Shown: in pieces, positions 46,439-54,966 of the stretch
How the letters are laid out: each line of letters opens with the position of its first letter
Numbering within the stretch: the first letter of the stretch is position 1
Assembly: GCA_041441465.1 (NCBI GenBank)
Contig: JASDSY010000012.1
Coordinates: 138,484-202,483, forward strand
Source: JASDSY01 sp041441465
Lineage (GTDB): Bacteria > Muiribacteriota > UBA9980
Length of the DNA: 64,000 bases
Direction: 5' to 3'
Made by a program: the position numbers and the translations under genes
Notes under the pieces: generated by a model
The model's input: only the letters and a program-made list of their open reading frames with translations
The model's database searches: none
Told to the model about the DNA's origin: nothing

Positions 46439-47815
46439 CTATTCCGGTTGGTATTCGAACTCGAAATCCTGTACGAAAATCGAATCGCCTTCCTGCGCTC
46501 CAGCTTTTCGTAAAGCTTTGTCGATTTCAAATTTCTTTAACGTTTTTCTGAAGTAGTAGATTGCGTCTTCAGTCCTGAAATTGATTACCGAAACTGCACG
46601 TTCAAATTCAGGGCAGATTATCGAATATGAATTATCAGGATTTTTTTGTATAGTTACTGATGGTTTCCTGCGCCTTTGAGTCGCTATAGTTTTACCTGCT
46701 CCCATCCTGTTGCCGAGGCTTTCTATATCGTTTTCAGTTGTATGTGCCTGGATTTCCATCGTACCGCCGGTTGGGAAGTCAGCTTTTTCCGTTTGCGCGT
46801 GCTCTATTGCGTCAAGTTTTAACTTATAAAGCTGCTTTAAGAAATTATCCAGATGAAGCCCAGTCAGACCTGATATTTCAATTATTTTGGCCTTGGCAAA
46901 TGTCTTTAACTTTTTTAATTTCTTTTTAAACGATTCGAGGTTTTCTTTTGAATCGGGTATGTCCATTTTGTTTGCAGCGATTATAAACGGCTTTTCTACA
47001 AGTTTCTTTGAAAACGATTTTAACTCTTTATATAAAACTTTTAAATCGTTCAACGGGTCGTTTCTTTCAAAACCGGTCATGTCTATAATAAATGCCACAC
47101 CAAGCGTACGTTCGATATGTTTTAAAAATTTGTTGCCAAGCCCGACGCCGGTGTGCGCGCCTTCTATTAAGCCCGGAATATCGGCCACGACTATAGTCTT
47201 ATTGAACCCTATTTGCGCTACACCGAGGTTCGGCGCGAGCGTAGTAAATGGGTAATCCGCTATTTTGGGAGTGGCATGAGAAATTTTAGAAAGTATAGTT
47301 GATTTTCCGGCGTTAGGAAATCCGACAAGCCCGATATCGGCTATTAATTTCAAAACCAGGCGTACTTCTTTTTCTTCGCCGATACCGCCAAGTTCTGCAT
47401 ACTTAGGCGCGTGCCGCGTAGGGCTCGTGAATTTCGCGTTTCCGCGGCCGCCGCTGCCGCCCTGGGCTGCCGTATATTCGCTGCCGAGCTTGTCGAGATC
47501 GCAAAGCAGTTTTCCTGAGGTCGCGTCAAAAACTTGCGTTCCGACCGGTACTTTTATCAGTATGTCCTCGCCCTTTTTGCCGAACATTTTTGACCCCAGA
47601 CCGTTCTGACCGTCATCTGCCTTATATATTTTTTTATGCTTAAAATCAAGAAGCGTATGCAAATCGTCTGAAGCTATGAATATTACATTGCCGCCGGCAC
47701 CGCCGTCGCCGCCGTCCGGGCCGCCTTTAGGCACGTATTTTTCTTTTCTGAAGCTGACGCTTCCTTTTCCGCCGTCGCCGGCTTTAATAAATATTTTGAC
47801 CTCGTCTATAAACAT
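46439..47815 (-). CDS. obg: GTPase Obg (CgtA)
   Basis: Ribosome-associated GTPase needed for 50S assembly and stress control. The glycine-rich Obg fold runs from residue 1 to about 158 (GDGGKGSVSFRKEK, GGPDGGDGG). G1 is GFPNAGKS at 165-172, then G3 DIPGLIEGA and G4 NKMD. A C-terminal OCT domain of about 100 residues (RRRKPSVTIQK...) is present. Full length, start ATG. Confidence 0.96.
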   Translation of the reverse strand: MFIDEVKIFIKAGDGGKGSVSFRKEKYVPKGGPDGGDGGAGGNVIFIASDDLHTLLDFKHKKIYKADDGQNGLGSKMFGKKGEDILIKVPVGTQVFDATSGKLLCDLDKLGSEYTAAQGGSGGRGNAKFTSPTRHAPKYAELGGIGEEKEVRLVLKLIADIGLVGFPNAGKSTILSKISHATPKIADYPFTTLAPNLGVAQIGFNKTIVVADIPGLIEGAHTGVGLGNKFLKHIERTLGVAFIIDMTGFERNDPLNDLKVLYKELKSFSKKLVEKPFIIAANKMDIPDSKENLESFKKKLKKLKTFAKAKIIEISGLTGLHLDNFLKQLYKLKLDAIEHAQTEKADFPTGGTMEIQAHTTENDIESLGNRMGAGKTIATQRRRKPSVTIQKNPDNSYSIICPEFERAVSVINFRTEDAIYYFRKTLKKFEIDKALRKAGAQEGDSIFVQDFEFEYQPE

Positions 47816-48055
47816 CTTTCATCAAGTCCCTTTTTTGTATTGTAAATAATAATTTTTGCGGTATTAAATTTAATTAACCTAAGTTAAACTTTTTATTCGT
47901 TTTTAATGTCCTTATCCCGGAGTCCGTTTGCAGTGTAGATCTTAAGCTGATAAAAAATAAAGCCGGGCGAATTAAGTTTTGAGCGCGATTTTACTTGCTG
48001 CGGCCATCAAATTTTTAGATTGTGTAAAACGCCGAATAATTTTTGCCATAAAAAA

Positions 48056-48643
48056 TTAACGGCAATAAAGCCCGTTTGTTAATATGTATTCGTTGACCGG
48101 TTCGGGCAGAAGGTAACGCACGGTGCCGCCGCTATTTATTATGTCCCTTATTTTTGTTGACGAAATATCCAATAAATCGGCTTTTTTAAGAAATATCGAA
48201 GCTTTTAACACATCGTCATGGACGCCCGAAGTAAAGTCAGAACCCGGCCGCGGCGCTACGACAAGTCTGGCCTTATTTATAATATTTTTATAATTTTTAT
48301 AGTTATGGAAAACCTTTAACGTATCGGCGCCGGTCAAAAAATAAAGTTCGGCGCCGGTGAATTCGTACGCAAATTTGTCAATTGTGTCGGTAGTGTACGA
48401 AGGGCCGGACGTACCGGATTCAATATCTGATATGTCAAAAAAATGGTTTCCCTCAATGGCGAGGAGAACCATTTTTTTGCGATGTTTTATATCGATTATT
48501 TGACTGCTGTCCTTATGCGGCGGAACGTTAGTCGGCAAAAAATAAAACTTATCTAAAGCCAGCTCGCTTACTGCGCATTCCGCGATACGTAAATGTCCAT
48601 AATGTATGGGATTAAACGTCCCACCAAATATACCTACGCGCAT
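48056..48643 (-). CDS. nadD: Nicotinate-nucleotide adenylyltransferase
   Basis: Forms NaAD from NaMN and ATP. Nucleotidyltransferase motif GGTFNPIHYGHLRIAE at residues 7-22 and the ISSTKIRDIINSG motif near the C-terminus. Also FLPTNVPPHKD and FLTGADTL. 195 residues, normal. It starts 3 bases after rpmA and is probably co-transcribed with the ribosomal proteins. Confidence 0.95.
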   Translation of the reverse strand: MRVGIFGGTFNPIHYGHLRIAECAVSELALDKFYFLPTNVPPHKDSSQIIDIKHRKKMVLLAIEGNHFFDISDIESGTSGPSYTTDTIDKFAYEFTGAELYFLTGADTLKVFHNYKNYKNIINKARLVVAPRPGSDFTSGVHDDVLKASIFLKKADLLDISSTKIRDIINSGGTVRYLLPEPVNEYILTNGLYCR

Positions 48644-48645
48644 TA

Positions 48646-48921
48646 TTATTTAGCAGTATTTGTGTTGCATTCCTCTAAAGGCAATACAAGTACCTGACGT
48701 CTGTCGCCTCTGAATGACTTATAAACAACTTTTCCGTCGATTTTTGCGAAAAGTGTGTCGTCACCGCCGCGGCCTACATTTGCGCCCGGGTGTATGTGTG
48801 TTCCGCGCTGGCGAACCAATATTGTTCCGCCTGTTACGGTTTCACCGGCAAATCTTTTTACGCCTAATCTTTTTGCCTGTGAATCACGGCCGTTAACCGC
48901 TGATACAGCTTTTTTACCCAT
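48646..48921 (-). CDS. rpmA: 50S ribosomal protein L27
   Basis: 91 residues with NGRDSQAKRLGVKRFAG, the RQRGT and GANVGRGGDDTLFA segments of L27. I chose ATG at 48921, with GAGGTG 9 bases upstream; a GTG four codons earlier lies directly against that site. The N-terminal tail reads MGKKAVSAV before NGRDS, one residue shorter and without the usual Gly-rich (K)KGxGSS tail that reaches the peptidyl-transferase centre, and without the LNLQFF-type leader cleaved by Prp. The C-terminus ends in a short Cys/Asn/Thr tail. Confidence 0.95.
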   Translation of the reverse strand: MGKKAVSAVNGRDSQAKRLGVKRFAGETVTGGTILVRQRGTHIHPGANVGRGGDDTLFAKIDGKVVYKSFRGDRRQVLVLPLEECNTNTAK

Positions 48922-48954
48922 TTTATTCACCACCTCGAAAAATAATAAATATGA

Positions 48955-49281
48955 TTAATTTTTTTCAATAATTTGAATTACGTTTCCGTATTGTTTGTTT
49001 ATTGACCGTAGTCCTAAAATAAGGCTTTTTAAAAGTAACTCAACTTCCTTTAAATCTTTTTCAGATTCTGACGGAAGAGAAAGCGAGATAAACCCTTTTT
49101 CAATTTTACCGCTGAGCGGTAACTTTAAAATTTCAATTAAACTTTGCGTAAATGTCAACGCCAGGGCCGACACAGCCGCACAGATAATATTTTTGCCGCT
49201 TTCCGCTGACGGATCGTGGCCGCTTATCTCATAACTTGTTAAAAAACCATATTTATTATATAAAAACAATGCTTTTATCAA
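48955..49281 (-). CDS. prp: Ribosomal-processing cysteine protease Prp
   Basis: 108 residues of the YsxB/Prp family, with the catalytic H22 in ISGHDPSAES and C34 in NIICAAVSAL. In Firmicutes Prp cleaves an N-terminal leader from L27 during ribosome assembly. The position between rplU and rpmA is the conserved one. The Asp usual three residues before the Cys is Asn31. The start is TTG with no strong binding site, so the exact start is uncertain. Confidence 0.88.
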   Translation of the reverse strand: MIKALFLYNKYGFLTSYEISGHDPSAESGKNIICAAVSALALTFTQSLIEILKLPLSGKIEKGFISLSLPSESEKDLKEVELLLKSLILGLRSINKQYGNVIQIIEKN

Positions 49282-49321
49282 AATTACACTGAAAATAACC
49301 AGCCAGCCGGCTTGTTATTGA

Positions 49322-49633
49322 CTATTTGCTGATTTTGCCGATTTCGAGCTTTGTGTAATGAGCGCGGAAACCGTATTTACGGAAGTAATCTTTTCTTTTT
49401 TTGAATTTCATGGTTATGACTTTTTTCTCACGTGCCTGAGCGAGTATCTTAACCTCGACTTTAGCACCGTTTACTCTCGGCTGACCGATTGTAACGTTGT
49501 TGCCGTCAGCAACCATCAAAACTTCAGTTATTGTAAGTGCGTCATTAACTTTTCCTTCAAGTTTATTAACGCGAATACGATCGCCAGGAGCTACCTTATA
49601 TTGTCTTCCACCAGTTGATATTATAGCGTACAC
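49322..49633 (-). CDS. rplU: 50S ribosomal protein L21
   Basis: 103 residues. Conserved beginning YAIISTGGRQYKVAPGD and end KKRKDYFRKYGFRAHYTKLEI. The start is GTG with GGGAGGTG 7 bases upstream. First gene of rplU-prp-rpmA-nadD, driven by a consensus promoter about 75-100 bases upstream. Confidence 0.96.
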   Translation of the reverse strand: MYAIISTGGRQYKVAPGDRIRVNKLEGKVNDALTITEVLMVADGNNVTIGQPRVNGAKVEVKILAQAREKKVITMKFKKRKDYFRKYGFRAHYTKLEIGKISK

Positions 49634-49704
49634 TAGCGTGCACCTCCCTTTAATTTTAATTATATTTGCTTTATTTAGCTTTTATTCCAAACTTAAGTCC
49701 TATG

Positions 49705-49733
49705 ATTATAACAAATCCCCGAAGTATTGTCAA
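49705..49733 (-). promoter_or_regulatory. Consensus sigma-70 promoter of rplU-prp-rpmA
   Basis: Minus strand: TTGACA (49733-49728), exactly 17 bases, TATAAT (49710-49705). Both boxes are perfect, as expected for a ribosomal-protein operon. Confidence 0.88.
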
Positions 49734-49784
49734 TATTTTTCTTTCTTTTTTTATTAACGCTTTTTTTATTTTATTTTTTTAGGT

Positions 49785-49813
49785 TTGACTTTTTTTTTTT
49801 ATTATGTTATATC
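49785..49813 (+). promoter_or_regulatory. Sigma-70 type promoter of the PIN-TRAM gene
   Basis: TTGACT (49785-49790), a 17-base T-rich spacer and TATATC (49808-49813), about 90 bases before the coding start, diverging from the rplU promoter. Weaker than its neighbour because of mismatches in both boxes. Confidence 0.5.
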
Positions 49814-49903
49814 ATAATCGTTATTTTTCATTTATTTAAAAATATATTACATTATAATTTACTATCGAAACTTAGTCAATAAAATTTATCTGCATTTTAA
49901 AAT

Positions 49904-51127
49904 TTGCATTCGGATGTGATTAACATTTTAAATTTTGTCAGAAGCCTGTTTACCTTGATCGGGACCGTCTGCGGCGTTACTCTGGCTTACCATCTTTCAA
50001 ACAGTCAGTACTATAAAGATAATCCAATACTTGGCGATGATCCCGAAACAAAACTCGCCATTGTTCTTGGAATGTTCGGTTTTCTGCTGGCTTCGATGAT
50101 TTCCCGTGAAATCGAGCTTTATATAACTAATTTTTTCAAACGCCTTAATTTATACGATACTATTACTGGAACTGCAGGCTTTTTAATAGGCCTTTTAGCC
50201 GCTAACCTCCTGATATTGCTTCCGGCTATCATATTTTTAAGCTCATACTCTAGCGATATTTTCCCTGATTATATAAAGGCGATCGTTCCCGTTTTAAAGC
50301 TGCTTATGCCTTTTATAATCAATATATTATTAGGTTACATCGGCGCTACTATTTTTATGCGTTACCAATACGAGATAATAAGGCTTATTTCTGGCAAAAA
50401 CGTCAATGTGGTTAATAATGATAAATATCTTGATACTTCAGTTTTAATCGACGGAAGAATTTACGATATTGTAAAGAGTAAATTTATTGACGGCCGTCTT
50501 GTAATACCTGAGTTTGTAATCCATGAAATGCAGTTTATCGCCGACTCGCAGGATGTGTTGAAAAGGAGCAAAGGCCGCCGCGGCCTCGATGTGCTGAATA
50601 AAATGCAAACCGAATTTTCGAGCATGATAGAAATAATACAGGAAGATGCTGCCGTCTCGTCAAGGGCAGTCGACGAGAAATTGGTGGCGCTTGCGAAAAA
50701 AAATAGCGCAAAACTTTTGACCACCGATTATAACTTAAATAAAGTAGCTCAGATTCACGGACTTGAGGTTTTAAATATCAATGACCTGGCGAACGCTCTT
50801 AAGCCTATCGTAATGCCCGGCGAAACAATGAACCTTCATGTTATAAAAGAGGGCAAAGATTCGGCGCAGGGGGTCGGCTATCTTCCTGACGGGACCATGG
50901 TTATCGTCGAGGACGGCCATGACTGCATAGGCAAAACTATCGATGTCGTCGTCACCTCGATGCTTCAAACTGCCGCCGGCCGACTTGTTTTTACCCGAAC
51001 CAAAGCCGGTTTCGAAAACTCCCAGCCCGAAGATAACCAGGGAAATAAATCTGAAAATTCGAACGAAAAAAAACAGGACCATAAAAAAGATAAAAATGAT
51101 GGAAAAATCGTCAAATTGAAAAAATAA
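49904..51127 (+). CDS. Membrane PIN-TRAM domain protein (YacL-like)
   Basis: 407 residues. About four membrane segments occupy residues 5-150. The PIN nuclease-like domain starts near residue 175 (KYLDTSVLIDGRIYDI) and carries conserved Asp residues (LDTSVLIDGR, LLTTDYNL) that bind metal. A TRAM RNA-binding domain follows (MNLHVIKEGKDSAQGVGYLPDG). The tail is a Lys/Asp/Asn low-complexity stretch. It is the YacL family, whose RNA target is not known. The start is either TTG at 49904 or GTG at 49916; neither has a strong binding site. Confidence 0.88.
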   Translation: MHSDVINILNFVRSLFTLIGTVCGVTLAYHLSNSQYYKDNPILGDDPETKLAIVLGMFGFLLASMISREIELYITNFFKRLNLYDTITGTAGFLIGLLAANLLILLPAIIFLSSYSSDIFPDYIKAIVPVLKLLMPFIINILLGYIGATIFMRYQYEIIRLISGKNVNVVNNDKYLDTSVLIDGRIYDIVKSKFIDGRLVIPEFVIHEMQFIADSQDVLKRSKGRRGLDVLNKMQTEFSSMIEIIQEDAAVSSRAVDEKLVALAKKNSAKLLTTDYNLNKVAQIHGLEVLNINDLANALKPIVMPGETMNLHVIKEGKDSAQGVGYLPDGTMVIVEDGHDCIGKTIDVVVTSMLQTAAGRLVFTRTKAGFENSQPEDNQGNKSENSNEKKQDHKKDKNDGKIVKLKK

Positions 51128-51170
51128 AACCATTAATAAAGTTGTCAAATACATCCGGAGGTGTTAACTA

Positions 51171-51947
51171 ATGAGTGTATGCGTTAAAGACGCTATGTCA
51201 AAGGATTTTATAACAGTAAAGAAATCCGAGAAAATTTCAGAAGTAAAAAAACAGATGATTATGGCCGGCAACCGTGCCATTTTTGTGGTTGATAAAAAGA
51301 AGGTCGAAGGCGTTATCACCGACAGCGACATGATAAAGAGCCGCGACGATGATAAAGCTTGCTCGACCATTATGACTTCGCCGCTGATTTCAATAACCCA
51401 TGATCAAAATCTCCAAGAAGCCGCCAAACTGCTTACCAATAACCGTATAAGCCAGCTGCCGGTTCTGAACGAACTCGGCGAATTCGTGGGCGTTATTACC
51501 GAAAGAGATATAGTTAAGGACCTTATCGTAGAAAATAAGCAGCCTAAACTTTCACCTGAACGCGCGGCAATTTATCTAGCCATGACTAATGAGCGTGAAA
51601 AAGAGGATTACTGGCTGCAAAAAAGTCAGGAAGAAGGATATCGCGCAGTTATTACGCAGGTTGGAACGACGGCTGAAAAACTTCCCATAAAGCTCCGCGA
51701 AGCTACGACCGTGGCTGCTATAGCGCGCGGCGTCATTAAAGAGGATACACGTGAAAAAATCGCCCTCAGCAATGCGGTTCGTGACGCTTATATTCAGCTT
51801 TCATCAATTAATCCAGGCCTCGGCGGCGGATTTAAAGTGGCGGTCGTACGCGGCGAAGGGCGTATCACAGTCGCGGCTTTCGGCAAATGCGGCCACGCTC
51901 TCGCTAACGGTCCTAATAATCTGGTAATGGGATTTAGCATAATATAA
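51171..51947 (+). CDS. CBS-domain pair fused to a HutP-like domain
   Basis: 258 residues. Residues 1-122 are two CBS motifs (VKDAMSKDFITVKK... and IMTSPLISITHDQ...), normally binding adenine nucleotides. Residues 128-258 align with Bacillus HutP, an RNA-binding antiterminator: AIYLAMTNEREKEDYW, GYRAVITQVG, AAIARGVI, FKVAVVRG and a closing MGFSII that matches GVGINHI. The HutP metal ligands H73, H77 and H138 are missing (EKIALSNA and NNLVMG here), so histidine/Mg-controlled binding is unlikely. It may be a regulator answering to nucleotides. GGAGGTG precedes the ATG; the gene follows PIN-TRAM by 43 bases and is probably co-transcribed. Confidence 0.75.
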   Translation: MSVCVKDAMSKDFITVKKSEKISEVKKQMIMAGNRAIFVVDKKKVEGVITDSDMIKSRDDDKACSTIMTSPLISITHDQNLQEAAKLLTNNRISQLPVLNELGEFVGVITERDIVKDLIVENKQPKLSPERAAIYLAMTNEREKEDYWLQKSQEEGYRAVITQVGTTAEKLPIKLREATTVAAIARGVIKEDTREKIALSNAVRDAYIQLSSINPGLGGGFKVAVVRGEGRITVAAFGKCGHALANGPNNLVMGFSII

Positions 51948-52145
51948 TTTCAGGTCATTTTATATGGCATAATTTAGTCAGTAATGGCATGGTTAAAATA
52001 TTAAGGTAAAAAATATGTCCAGTCTGTTAAGTAATGTTGTTTCGCGAATTATTCGAGTTTTAATTTAAAAGCATATTGAAAATTTTTATGTTGTCGATTA
52101 ACCGATGTTTTTAAGTAATTAAACATTAAAAAGGAGAGTTATTTT

Positions 52146-52691
52146 ATGAAAAAGATTTTTTCGATTATGGCTTTGGCCGCGTTGCTGCTAAATTTTGCGC
52201 CGGCGGCTTATGCTGCCGACAATCAGTCCTTTAACTTTAAACATCCGCTTTACGAAGTTAAAGTGCCGGAAGGATTTATGAGCGAGGATTCGCCGGTTAT
52301 GATATTCGGGCCAACCGACGGCGATTTTCGCGTTAATGTGAATATATTGGTTATGGATGAAAAAGAAAAGAACCTCGAACAGTATACTCAATTTTCGCTC
52401 GATCAGATGAAAACCGTTCCTGACGTCAAAGTCATAAAGGAAGGTTATGAAACTTATAACGGCGTTAAATTTTATTCGGTTGTCGCAGGCTTTAAGCAGA
52501 ATAATATCGCTGTTACCACTAAAACCATCTGGACGATTTCGAATGCTAAGGCCTATGTTTTAACATATACATCAAATGAAAAATTGTATGAAAAACACTT
52601 AAAAGACGCCGAAACCATATTTTCGAGTTTTGCGCTTAAAGTAAAACCAGCGCCGGCTGCCGAACCTAAAAATGAAAAATCAGGTAAATAG
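52146..52691 (+). CDS. Secreted PsbP/DUF1795-like protein
   Basis: 181 residues. Signal peptide 1-23 (LLNFAPAAYA-AD). The mature part has the pattern seen in PsbP/DcrB-type proteins: YEVKVPEGF, FRVNVNILV, YNGVKFYSVVAGFKQNN, TKTIWTISNAKAYVLTYTSN and a final helix KHLKDAETIFSSF. The end is Lys/Ala/Pro-rich. AAGGAG precedes the ATG. Function is not known; it lies just before gltX but probably has its own promoter, given the 198-base gap upstream. Confidence 0.62.
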   Translation: MKKIFSIMALAALLLNFAPAAYAADNQSFNFKHPLYEVKVPEGFMSEDSPVMIFGPTDGDFRVNVNILVMDEKEKNLEQYTQFSLDQMKTVPDVKVIKEGYETYNGVKFYSVVAGFKQNNIAVTTKTIWTISNAKAYVLTYTSNEKLYEKHLKDAETIFSSFALKVKPAPAAEPKNEKSGK

Positions 52692-52740
52692 TTTATAAAA
52701 AAATGACAGCATAATTCAATTATAGAATCGAGGAATTTAA

Positions 52741-54213
52741 ATGAATTCAGAAGTCAGGGTGCGTTTCGCACCGTCTCCGACCGGATATCTGCATGTCGGC
52801 GGAGCCAGGACCGCTCTTTTTAATTACCTTTTTGCAAGGAATATGGGCGGCAAATTCATATTGAGGATCGAGGATACCGATCAGCAAAGATCGACGGATG
52901 AATCTACAAACGCTATTTTAAGATCGATGAAATGGCTCGGCCTTGAATGGGATGAAGGTCCGGAAGTTGGCGGAAACTGCGGCCCTTATTATCAAACGCA
53001 GCGCATGGATATTTATAATGACTATGCAAAAAAACTTCTTGAGTCCGGGCATGCTTATTATTGCTTCTGCTCGCAGGAAGAGCTCGACAGCGAACGCCAG
53101 GAAATGGAAAAAAACGGCGTGCCGCCTAAATATTCCGGCAAATGCAGGAATATAAGCCTCGCTGATGCTCAAAAAAGGATTGCGGCCGGTGAAAAAGCGG
53201 CTATAAGATTTAAAATGCCCGGCAAGGAAATAAAATTTAACGATCTGGTGCGCGGCGAATTGACATTTGACGGAAACCTGCTCGGCGATATGGTTATCGT
53301 TCGCAGCGACGGCTTCCCTACATATAACTACGCAGTCGTCATTGACGACGGCCTTATGAAAATGACTCATGTTTTAAGGGGCGACGATCATATTTCAAAT
53401 ACGCCGAAACAGATAGTTATTTATGAAGCGCTTGGTTTTACTCAGCCTGTTTTCGGGCATATTTCGATGATACTCGGCCCGGACGGTTCGAGACTTTCGA
53501 AACGACACGGCGCTACTTCTGTCGAAGAATATAAAAAAGCCGGAATATTGCCTGAAGCGCTCGATAATTTTCTTGCGCTTTTGGGATGGTCGCCGGAAGG
53601 GGACCGGGAATTCTTCACAAAAGAAGAGCTGATCAAAGAATTTTCAATGTCGCGAGTGGCTAAAAGCCCGGCAGTCTTTGACGTGAAAAAACTCACATGG
53701 ATGAACGGAAACTACATACGTAAAAATGACGACGAGGCTGTCGCGAAAATGACACTGCCGTACCTTATCGAAGCCGGTCTGGTAAAGGAATCAGAAGTGG
53801 AAGAAAAAATGCCGTGGCTTGTTAAAGTCATGAAAACGGCGAAAACTTCGTTTGAAACGCTGGCCGATGCGCCTAAAAACGTAACATTGTTTTTTAACGA
53901 GGATTACGAAGTAAAAAAAGATGATGCCGAAGTAGCAAAATATACAGAAAATAAGGAATTGACAAATAAGGTCCTTGATTTTGTAGTCGGCGAAATTACC
54001 GCGCTTGAAAATTACGATCTGGCTTCCGTGAAGGCGGTAATAAAAAAAGCGCAAAAAACGCTTGGCGTGACAGGACATGATGTGTTTATGCCGCTTCGTG
54101 TCAGCCTTACAGGACTGAGCTCCGGCCCGGGCGTCTATGAAATGTTCGATATACTCGGACGCGAAAGAGTCATGGTCAGGCTTAAAAACTTTAAGGAAAA
54201 ATATTTAAGCTAA
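52741..54213 (+). CDS. gltX: Glutamyl-tRNA synthetase
   Basis: Charges tRNA with glutamate. Class I motifs: HIGH-like PSPTGYLHVGGART at about 10-23 and RLSKRHG at about 250-256 (KMSKS equivalent). CFCSQEELD and a later Cys form a zinc-site region. A C-terminal alpha-helical anticodon-binding domain completes the 490 residues. Whether it also charges tRNA-Gln (non-discriminating) cannot be told. Followed by an intrinsic terminator. Confidence 0.96.
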   Translation: MNSEVRVRFAPSPTGYLHVGGARTALFNYLFARNMGGKFILRIEDTDQQRSTDESTNAILRSMKWLGLEWDEGPEVGGNCGPYYQTQRMDIYNDYAKKLLESGHAYYCFCSQEELDSERQEMEKNGVPPKYSGKCRNISLADAQKRIAAGEKAAIRFKMPGKEIKFNDLVRGELTFDGNLLGDMVIVRSDGFPTYNYAVVIDDGLMKMTHVLRGDDHISNTPKQIVIYEALGFTQPVFGHISMILGPDGSRLSKRHGATSVEEYKKAGILPEALDNFLALLGWSPEGDREFFTKEELIKEFSMSRVAKSPAVFDVKKLTWMNGNYIRKNDDEAVAKMTLPYLIEAGLVKESEVEEKMPWLVKVMKTAKTSFETLADAPKNVTLFFNEDYEVKKDDAEVAKYTENKELTNKVLDFVVGEITALENYDLASVKAVIKKAQKTLGVTGHDVFMPLRVSLTGLSSGPGVYEMFDILGRERVMVRLKNFKEKYLS

Positions 54214-54244
54214 ATCATAAATTAGAATATTCAGATGCATGAAT

Positions 54245-54280
54245 ATACGGGTGCGGATCTGCGCCCGTATATTTTATATT
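54245..54280 (+). terminator. Intrinsic terminator after gltX
   Basis: Stem ATACGGGTGC / GCGCCCGTAT (one G-T pair) with a 6-base loop at 54245-54270, followed by ATTTTATATT. It lies 32 bases beyond the gltX stop. Confidence 0.85.
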
Positions 54281-54479
54281 ATCAGACTTTTTCGATAATT
54301 CAAATTTTTCCGCTAATTGGAGTTTTTATTACGCTGGAATTATCGGCCTGAAAAATATTAGCATATTATAATTTTTTAATTAACTATTATTGTTGTATGT
54401 TTGACACTCACGCTTGAGTTAAAATTTCAGGTATGCTGAAAAATTAAAATACCGAAAGTGAAAAAGGTAATTTGCAAAT

Positions 54480-54896
54480 ATGGATAATAAAATTACGGAA
54501 TCTGTTCCTAAAAAACCTTTCCGGGCGGCGTTGACTTCGCTCATTATGGGGGCGGGCGCCGGCCAGATATATAACGGCCAGATATTTAAAGGTATAGTCA
54601 TGGTTATATTGTTTCTCGTGCCGATAGGACTTGCCGCCAACGAAATGTTCAATATATACATGCGTTATTTGAGTAAAATAATGGCCGGCGATTTAAACGC
54701 GGTTTCTACCATAGTCGATAAAGTTACAAATAGCGCCGCAATTTCTTCTTACTCCGGATTCGCGGCTATATTATGGGGGATTTCTATAATCGACGCTTTT
54801 TATTACGCGTTTCTTTATAATAAAAAAATATACCATGAAAAAAATGACGCCGAAAATAGTTTTCAGTCAAGTCCGGACAAGAGCGCCGGAGAATAA
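54480..54896 (+). CDS. Small membrane protein (TM2/DUF5683-like)
   Basis: 138 residues with an N-terminal cytoplasmic tail and two or three membrane segments. The motif AALTSLIMGAGAGQIYNGQ followed by KGIVMVILFLVPI is typical of DUF5683/TM2-like proteins (GAGQxYNGQxxKG), and YYAFLYNKK near the end fits too. The C-terminus is polar. Function unknown; the family is widespread in bacteria with outer membranes. Confidence 0.65.
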   Translation: MDNKITESVPKKPFRAALTSLIMGAGAGQIYNGQIFKGIVMVILFLVPIGLAANEMFNIYMRYLSKIMAGDLNAVSTIVDKVTNSAAISSYSGFAAILWGISIIDAFYYAFLYNKKIYHEKNDAENSFQSSPDKSAGE

Positions 54897-54966
54897 TTCA
54901 GGCGGCGTGTTCGGATATCCCGGACGCTTATTTAGGATTAAAATTTATTTTTGGAAAACTTAATTT

